From Planctomycetota bacterium (GTDB lineage: Bacteria; Planctomycetota; MHYJ01; WSZJ01; JACPWG01): a DNA stretch of 11,766 nt. Location: positions 1 to 11,766 of the forward strand of contig JACRIP010000273.1 of assembly GCA_016220045.1 (NCBI GenBank), written 5' to 3'. Below the pieces are notes generated by a model. That model saw only the letters and a list, made by a program, of their open reading frames with translations. It was not told where the DNA came from and did not search any database. How positions within the stretch are numbered: the stretch's first letter is position 1; each line of letters starts with the position of its first letter. Position numbers and translations under genes: made by a program. Positions 7,624 to 11,766 of this stretch are shown in pieces.

Positions 7624-7686
7624 ATGGCGAGGCGCGGATTTGAGGGGCGGCGCCGGCCGGAGCGAGCCGGCATGGAGGACGGATGA
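7624..7686 (+). CDS. possible 20-codon leader ORF overlapping the pabB start
   Basis: An ATG at 7624 opens a 20-codon Arg-rich frame (MARRGFEGRR...) whose TGA (7684-7686) overlaps the pabB ATG as ATGA, the arrangement typical of translational coupling. It has a G-rich stretch just upstream but no clear Shine-Dalgarno sequence, and no Trp or aromatic run that would suggest attenuation. It may be chance in such GC-rich DNA; I do not assign a function. Confidence 0.2.
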   Translation: MARRGFEGRRRPERAGMEDG

Positions 7687-9263
7687 CGGCACGGCACGCG
7701 GCGCAGCGGGTGGACGGAGCGGGCGCGGGTGCGCCGGAGGTGCGCGAGGTGGCGCCCCGGGAGCCGGCGCTGGCCGGGGCGGCGCCGGCTGGCGGGGCGC
7801 GGCGGGGGGCGTTCTGGTTGGAGAGCAGCCTGCGCGATCCGCGCTGGGGGCGGTACGGTTTTTGGGGTGGCCGTCCCCAGTGCGTGCTGTCGGCGCGCGG
7901 GCGGCGCCTGGCGTTGTGGCGGCCGGGATGCGGGACCGCGCATTGGGAGGGCGATCCGTTCGCGGCGCTGCGCGCGCTGCTCGCGGCGGGGGGGCGCCCC
8001 GGGGGAGCGCCGCGGCGGCGCGGCCGGCCGGGTCGCCGCGGGGCCGGGGGTGGGGGGGGGGTGGGGGAGACGGCGGTCGAGGAGCTGCCCTTCCGCGGCG
8101 GGGCGGTAGGGTACTTCGGGTATGGGCTACGCACGCTGCTGGAAGAGCTGCCGGCGCGCCGCCGCGACGACCTGGGCTTCCCGGACCTGTGGTTCGCATT
8201 CTACGACGCCTTCTGGGCGCGCGATCACGTGACCGGCCGCACCTGGCAGGTCGGCGCGCCGGCAAGCGCCGCGCCCGTGGGTGGGCCGCGGCCCGCCCCG
8301 GTGGCGCCGACGCGGGGGCGGGCCGCGGGCCGGGAACGGGCGCGTTCGAATTTCACGCGCGCGGAGTATTGCCGGGCCGTGGAGCGGGTGCAGGAGTACA
8401 TCGCGGCCGGAGACGTCTACCAGGTCAACCTCTCGCAGCGGTTCCGCGCGCGGGCGCCGGCGGACGCGCTCCGGCTCTTCGCGCGCCTGCGGGAGCTGAA
8501 CCCCGCGCCGTTTTCCGCGCTGCTGGGGGTGGGCGGCGGCGGTGGCGCCGGGGGAGGCGGGGGGCGGGCGCTGCTCTCGGCCTCGCCGGAGCGCTACCTG
8601 CGCGTGAGCGGGCGACAGGTGGAGACGCGGCCGATCAAGGGCACGCGGCCGCGCGGACTGGACGCGGCGGCGGACGCGCGGCTGGCGCGGGAGCTGGTGC
8701 GGAGCGCGAAGGACAACGCCGAGCTGGCGATGATCGTGGACCTGGAGCGCAACGACCTGGGCCGCGTCTGCGAGATCGGCAGCGTGCGCGTCGCGGAGGC
8801 GCGGGTGCTCGAGGCCTTTCCTACGGTGTTTCATCTCGTCGCAACCGTGACCGGGGAACTGCGGGCCGGGCTGGATGCGCTCGACCTGGTACGCGCCTCC
8901 TTTCCCGGGGGGTCGATCACCGGCGTGCCGAAGCTGCGCGCGATGGAGATCATCGACGAGCTGGAACCGACGGCGCGCGGTCCGTACACGGGGGCGATCG
9001 GCTGGTTGGGCTATGACGGCAGCGCGGACCTGTCGATCGCGATCCGCATCCTGGCGCTGGCGGCGGGGGAGGCCTTCTTCCAGGTCGGCGGCGCGATCAC
9101 GGCCGACTCGGAGGCGGCGGCGGAGTACGCGGAAACGTTGGCGAAAGCGGAGGGTATGAAGCGCGTGCTCGGCATCGAATGGGGGGGGGGCGGCCCTCGC
9201 GGGAAGTGGGTGATGGAGCGTGGGCGGGTTGGGCCGCCAGCTACCGGAGCGGATCGGGTTTAG
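7683..9263 (+). CDS. pabB: aminodeoxychorismate synthase component I
   Basis: A 526-residue chorismate-binding enzyme that aminates chorismate to 4-amino-4-deoxychorismate for folate, using ammonia from the PabA glutaminase (not in this window). Motifs: AGDVYQVNLSQRF (242-254), SPERYL (301-306), PIKGTRPRG (317-325), DLERNDLG (353-360), H384, FPGGSITGVPK (407-417) and AEYAETLAKAEGM near the end. The lysine in PIKGT (K319) separates PabB from anthranilate synthase TrpE, which has PIAGT there. It is longer than the usual 450-470 aa because of a 43-residue Ala-rich N-terminus and Gly/Arg-rich insertions at about 102-128 and 283-294. The ATG has GGAGG 4 nt upstream; a GTG at 7749 with GGAGGT 7 nt upstream is a real alternative start just before the conserved region. 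pabC follows 224 bp downstream, which supports the assignment. Confidence 0.92.
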   Translation: MTARHAAQRVDGAGAGAPEVREVAPREPALAGAAPAGGARRGAFWLESSLRDPRWGRYGFWGGRPQCVLSARGRRLALWRPGCGTAHWEGDPFAALRALLAAGGRPGGAPRRRGRPGRRGAGGGGGVGETAVEELPFRGGAVGYFGYGLRTLLEELPARRRDDLGFPDLWFAFYDAFWARDHVTGRTWQVGAPASAAPVGGPRPAPVAPTRGRAAGRERARSNFTRAEYCRAVERVQEYIAAGDVYQVNLSQRFRARAPADALRLFARLRELNPAPFSALLGVGGGGGAGGGGGRALLSASPERYLRVSGRQVETRPIKGTRPRGLDAAADARLARELVRSAKDNAELAMIVDLERNDLGRVCEIGSVRVAEARVLEAFPTVFHLVATVTGELRAGLDALDLVRASFPGGSITGVPKLRAMEIIDELEPTARGPYTGAIGWLGYDGSADLSIAIRILALAAGEAFFQVGGAITADSEAAAEYAETLAKAEGMKRVLGIEWGGGGPRGKWVMERGRVGPPATGADRV

Positions 9264-9335
9264 GGTTTGGAGGTTTAGGGGTTTGGAGGTTTAGGGGTTT
9301 GGAGGTTTAGGGGTTTGGAGGTTTAGGGGTTTGGA
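9258..9335 (+). repeat. 16-bp tandem repeat GTTTAGGGGTTTGGAG, about 5 copies
   Basis: Units: 9258-9272 (15 bp, one G short), 9273-9288, 9289-9304, 9305-9320 (identical 16-mers) and a final unit 9321-9335. Each unit is itself a doubled octamer, GTTTAGGG/GTTTGGAG. The pabB stop codon TAG (9261-9263) lies inside the first unit, so the array starts in the coding region. Repeated G-runs could form two-layer quadruplexes in the pabB mRNA. The sequence resembles telomere repeats only by chance composition; nothing suggests a chromosome end. Confidence 0.95.
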
Positions 9336-9385
9336 TTCCTACTGCTGAGAATCATGAAACCCCGTTCGCACTTCAGGACGCCGTA

Positions 9386-9425
9386 ATCACCCAATCACCC
9401 GATCACCAAATCACCCAATCGCACG
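9386..9425 (+). repeat. octanucleotide tandem repeat ATCACCCA, 4-5 copies
   Basis: Units ATCACCCA, ATCACCCG, ATCACCAA, ATCACCCA and a decayed fifth, ATCGCACG. It is the second tandem array in the 224-bp pabB-pabC gap, 50 bp after the 16-mer array, and is unrelated to it in sequence. It lies 62 bp upstream of the pabC start. No promoter or operator symmetry is visible in it. Confidence 0.85.
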
Positions 9426-9476
9426 ACGAATCGGCACTCGCTTTGGGTATCGGGCGCGAGCCTGAGTTGGATATCT

Positions 9477-9480
9477 GGAG
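9477..9480 (+). promoter_or_regulatory. ribosome binding site that decides the pabC start
   Basis: GGAG 7 nt upstream of the ATG at 9488. It favours this start over an in-frame TTG at 9443, which would add 15 residues unlike the family N-terminus. Confidence 0.6.
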
Positions 9481-9487
9481 CCCCAGG

Positions 9488-10345
9488 ATGCAGCGTGACT
9501 CGATCTGGGTCTGTGGACGGTGGGTCGACGCGCGAGCGGCGGCGATCAGCGCGGAGGACGCGGGCTTCCGCGCCGGCGTCGGGCTCTTCGAGACCCTGCG
9601 CGTGCGGGCGGGGGAGCCGCGGCGGCTGGCGGCCCACCTCGCGCGGCTGCGGGCCTCGGCGGCGGAGCTCGGACTGCCCGGACCGCCGGCTGAGCGGATC
9701 GTCCGGCGCGTGGCGGCGGCGCTGGCGCGACGCAATCGGCGCGCGAACGGCGCGCTGCGCCTCGTCGTGACGCCGGGCGCCGACGCCGGGCCGACCTGCG
9801 TGATCGAACTCCGGGAGCTGCCTGATGGGATGGCGGAGGCGGCGGAGTGCGGCGCGGCCGCGGTGGTGTGGCCCGGCGCGCGCGGCGACGATCCGGTGGC
9901 ACGGCACAAGACCCTGTCGCGACTTCCCCTCCTCGTGGCGCAGCACTGGGCGGGCGCGCGCGGCGCCTGGGAGGCGCTCTGGTGCGATGCGCCGGCAGGG
10001 AAGGGAGCGGGCGCGCGCGCGGCGGGCGGCGGTCGCCGCGTGCTCGAAGGCTGCGCCACCAACCTCTTCGTCATCCAGGGGAAACGCCTGATCACCGCGC
10101 CGACCCGCGCGCCCATCCTGCCGGGAATCGCACGCGCTGTCGTCCTGGCGGCGGCGGCGGCCGCGGGATTGCGCGTGACCGAGCGCGCGCCGCGCCTGGA
10201 GGAACTGCGCGCGGCGGACGAGGCCTTCCTCACCAACGGGTTGCGCGGCGTCGTGCCGCTGGTGCGGGTGGACGGTCGCGCGATCGCCGACGGACGGCCG
10301 GGATCGGCCACCGGCAGACTCAGGGAGCTGCTGGAGGCGCGGTAG
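9488..10345 (+). CDS. pabC: class IV aminotransferase fold enzyme, probable 4-amino-4-deoxychorismate lyase
   Basis: A 285-residue pyridoxal-phosphate enzyme, normal length for the family. The conserved N-terminal segment DAGFRAGVGLFETLRV is at 24-39, the Schiff-base lysine is K141 in RHKTLSRL, and LEGCATNLFVI (186-196) and LPGIARAVVL (211-220) are the usual cofactor-binding motifs. PabC removes pyruvate from aminodeoxychorismate to give para-aminobenzoate. The position directly after pabB supports this over branched-chain or D-amino-acid aminotransferase, which share the fold. An insertion rich in Gly/Ala/Arg at about 169-184 matches the low-complexity habit of its neighbours. The 3' end overlaps the convergent accA by 26 bp. 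It is probably expressed with pabB, although the 224-bp gap with two repeat arrays is unusual for an operon. Confidence 0.87.
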   Translation: MQRDSIWVCGRWVDARAAAISAEDAGFRAGVGLFETLRVRAGEPRRLAAHLARLRASAAELGLPGPPAERIVRRVAAALARRNRRANGALRLVVTPGADAGPTCVIELRELPDGMAEAAECGAAAVVWPGARGDDPVARHKTLSRLPLLVAQHWAGARGAWEALWCDAPAGKGAGARAAGGGRRVLEGCATNLFVIQGKRLITAPTRAPILPGIARAVVLAAAAAAGLRVTERAPRLEELRAADEAFLTNGLRGVVPLVRVDGRAIADGRPGSATGRLRELLEAR

Positions 10346-11663
10346 GATCCGGCGTGGTCGCCGCGATCGGCGCGGGGGTGGCGGAGGCACTGGGTGGTTC
10401 GGACCATCCCTCTCCCCGACCCTCCCCCGCTGCGGCGGGGGCGGGGGAGCGCGCGGGTGCGACGGGCGCCGGGGCGGGCGGCGCTGCGGCGGCAGAGGGG
10501 GACGGCGCGGGGGCGGAGGCGCTGGGTGGCGCCGCGCTGAGTACCCCTCCCGCCCCCGCCACCAGCAGCGCACTCTCGGTCGGCGACGCCGCGTTCGGCG
10601 CCGGCGCGTTCGGCGCCGCGCCCCCCGCCTCCTTCTGCGCCTTCGCCTGCGCCCGCGCCGCCGCCTTCACCATCGACGCCTGGAAGTACACCTTCGCTTC
10701 CTCGCCCTCCAGGAAAGCCCCGATCCTCCGGTGACGCTCGTAGCGCTTCTTCAGCAGCTCCCCGATCGGCAGCGCGCGCAGCTCGCGCAGCGTCTTCTGA
10801 ATGTACTCCTTCACCCGCGCCACCGCGCCCGGCGGATCCTGATGCGCCCCGCCCACCGGCTCCGGAATGATGTCGTCCACCACGCCCAGCCCCTGCAGGT
10901 CCTTCGGCGCCAGCTTCAGCACCTGCGCCGCCTGCGGCGCCTTGGTCCCGTCCTTCCACAGGATCGCCGCACACCCCTCCGGCGAAATCACCGAAAAATA
11001 CGCGTTCTCCAGGATCGCCAGCCGGTCGCCCAGCCCGATCCCGAGCGCACCGCCGCTGCCCCCTTCGCCGATCACGATGCACAGGATCTGCGTCCGCAGC
11101 CGCGACATCTCGAACAGGTTCTTCGCGATCGCCTGCGCCTGCCCGCGCTCTTCCGCCCCGATCCCCGGATACGCGCCCGCCGTATTGATGATCGTCACCA
11201 CCGGAATGCGGCACTGCTCGGCAAGCTGCATCTTCAAGAGCGCCTTCCGGTACCCCTCCGGGTGGGGCGATCCGAAGTTGCACTTGACGCGCTCGGCGGT
11301 GTTCTTGCCGCGCTTGTGCCCCACCAGCATCACCCGCTCGTCGCCGATCCGGCCGAAGCCCGTCACCACCGCCTTGTCATCGCCGTAGGTCCGGTCCCCG
11401 TGCAGCTCCAGGAAATCCTCTACCGCGCCCGCGAGGTAGTCCGTCAGCAGCGGACGCCGCGGATCGCGCGCGATCTGCACCCGCTGCCAGGGCGTGAGAT
11501 TGCCGTAGATCTCGCGCTTCACCTGCAGCGCGCGGTCGCGCAGCTTCTCCAGTTCCGCGCTGAGATTGAGCTGCGACTTCACGGCCAGCCGTTCGAGCTT
11601 GGCGATTTCCTGCTCCAGCTCGGCGATCGGCTTCTCGAAGTCGTGGGTGTATTCGACGGTCAA
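10320..11663 (-). CDS. accA: acetyl-CoA carboxylase carboxyltransferase subunit alpha
   Basis: The alpha subunit of the carboxyltransferase that moves CO2 from carboxybiotin to acetyl-CoA, the first committed step of fatty-acid synthesis; it works with AccD, which is not in the window. Family motifs are complete: the N-terminal helical region with LTPWQRVQIARDPRRP (56-71), GHKRGKN (115-121), GSPHPEGYRKALLKMQLAE (131-149), TAGAYPGIGAEERGQAQAIA (161-180), GEGGSGGALGIG (199-210) and SPEGCAAILWKD (227-238). The usual length is about 320 residues, and the conserved part ends near 320-328. The remaining roughly 120 residues are an Ala/Pro-rich tail that crosses a GC hairpin and ends inside pabC on the other strand. 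The start is TTG at 11663 with GGAGAG (11669-11674) 5 nt upstream; no ATG is available before the conserved region. Confidence 0.96.
   Translation of the reverse strand: MTVEYTHDFEKPIAELEQEIAKLERLAVKSQLNLSAELEKLRDRALQVKREIYGNLTPWQRVQIARDPRRPLLTDYLAGAVEDFLELHGDRTYGDDKAVVTGFGRIGDERVMLVGHKRGKNTAERVKCNFGSPHPEGYRKALLKMQLAEQCRIPVVTIINTAGAYPGIGAEERGQAQAIAKNLFEMSRLRTQILCIVIGEGGSGGALGIGLGDRLAILENAYFSVISPEGCAAILWKDGTKAPQAAQVLKLAPKDLQGLGVVDDIIPEPVGGAHQDPPGAVARVKEYIQKTLRELRALPIGELLKKRYERHRRIGAFLEGEEAKVYFQASMVKAAARAQAKAQKEAGGAAPNAPAPNAASPTESALLVAGAGGVLSAAPPSASAPAPSPSAAAAPPAPAPVAPARSPAPAAAGEGRGEGWSEPPSASATPAPIAATTPDPTAPPAAP
10422..10449. repeat. GC hairpin, repeat-like, inside the accA tail
   Basis: CTCCCCCGC (10422-10430) pairs with GCGGGGGAG (10441-10449); an alternative 7-bp stem (10424-10430 with 10435-10441) has the tetraloop TGCG. 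Together with the preceding CCCTCTCCCCGACC it looks like the intergenic palindrome common in GC-rich bacteria, which when translated reads AGEGRGEG, as here in accA (411-419). It sits 76 bp past the pabC stop and could serve as the pabC 3'-end structure. Confidence 0.55.
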
Positions 11664-11668
11664 CGGAG

Positions 11669-11674
11669 CTCTCC
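11669..11674 (-). promoter_or_regulatory. ribosome binding site supporting the TTG start of accA
   Basis: GGAGAG on the minus strand, 5 nt before the TTG at 11663. The first residues after this start match the usual AccA N-terminus of helical segments, so the rare start codon is credible. Confidence 0.6.
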
Positions 11675-11696
11675 GGGAGAAGGGAATGCTCGGGGA

Positions 11697-11710
11697 CGGG
11701 CGCGCGCCCG
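11697..11710. other. 14-bp perfect palindrome upstream of accA
   Basis: CGGGCGCGCGCCCG reads the same on both strands and lies between the end of the upstream frame and the accA ribosome binding site. It could form a strong hairpin in a transcript running into accA, or simply reflect local GC content. No T-run follows. Confidence 0.3.
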
Positions 11711-11729
11711 GGGGGGCCGCGCCCGCGCG

Positions 11730-11766
11730 CTACGGGGCCTTGCCGCCTCCGTCGTTGGGGCGCGGG
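11730..11766 (-). CDS. possible C-terminal end of an upstream minus-strand gene
   Basis: A minus-strand frame enters from the right edge and reads PRPNDGGGKAP followed by TAG (11732-11730), 66 bp before the accA start. The composition fits a disordered tail like those of the neighbouring proteins. With only 11 residues nothing can be said about function, and the frame may be accidental. Confidence 0.3.
   Translation of the reverse strand, partial: PRPNDGGGKAP

Noticed and set aside
7683..9263. Anthranilate synthase TrpE as an alternative identity for pabB.
   Set aside because: The PIKGT lysine and the AGDVYQVNLSQRF motif are typical of PabB, and the next gene is a PabC-like enzyme, not trpG or trpD.
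9258..9335. Telomere-like repeat (TTTAGGG-type) marking a replicon end or eukaryotic DNA.
   Set aside because: It is internal, has only five imperfect 16-bp units, and lies between two bacterial folate genes.
9258..9425. Possible CRISPR-like array between pabB and pabC.
   Set aside because: Units of 16 and 8 bp are directly adjacent with no unique spacers, and no cas gene is present.
9403..11283. Minus-strand frame of 626 codons overlapping pabC and accA.
   Set aside because: It is in a different frame from accA and antisense to pabC; both of those have complete family motifs.

Overview
The window is about 11.8 kb of very GC-rich bacterial chromosome, by eye close to 70% G+C. It carries housekeeping genes around one large, unusual signalling gene. 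The host is probably a member of the Planctomycetota or a neighbouring PVC-type lineage. I infer this from the large membrane-spanning kinase-like protein with a C-terminal concanavalin-like (LamG/DUF1080-type) domain, the GC content and the loose intergenic regions; no taxonomic marker in the window settles it.

Layout from left to right. On the minus strand, transcribed leftwards, are a four-domain-plus pseudokinase-like membrane protein (7376-3690), a membrane M48 metalloprotease (3221-1692), cytidylate kinase cmk (1559-879) and the 5' part of rpsA, ribosomal protein S1 (738 to beyond the left edge). The kinase-like gene, M48 and cmk each have a readable sigma70-type promoter. cmk-rpsA is a classic bacterial gene pair. 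On the plus strand, diverging from the kinase-like gene, are pabB (7683-9263) and pabC (9488-10345). These make para-aminobenzoate from chorismate for folate; the glutaminase subunit pabA is not in the window. On the minus strand at the right, accA (11663-10320, acetyl-CoA carboxylase carboxyltransferase alpha) converges on pabC and overlaps its 3' end by 26 bp through a long Pro/Ala-rich tail. The last 37 bases probably hold the end of another minus-strand gene.

Three points stand out. First, the 1228-residue protein joins at least four GspE/MshEN-like N-terminal repeats, a zinc ribbon, a protein-kinase fold that has lost the DFG aspartate (QLG) and altered the catalytic-loop residues, a membrane helix, a long helical region and a beta-rich C-terminal domain. 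Second, the gaps between genes hold three different short tandem repeats: a hexamer (GGRRTA, 12.5 copies, G-quadruplex-capable), a 16-mer that contains the pabB stop codon, and an octamer. They sit alongside hairpin elements that look like dispersed intergenic repeats. Third, the tail of accA appears to have been formed by reading through such a hairpin repeat.

No tRNA, rRNA, CRISPR array, transposase or phage gene was seen. The many long antisense frames are a by-product of high GC content.
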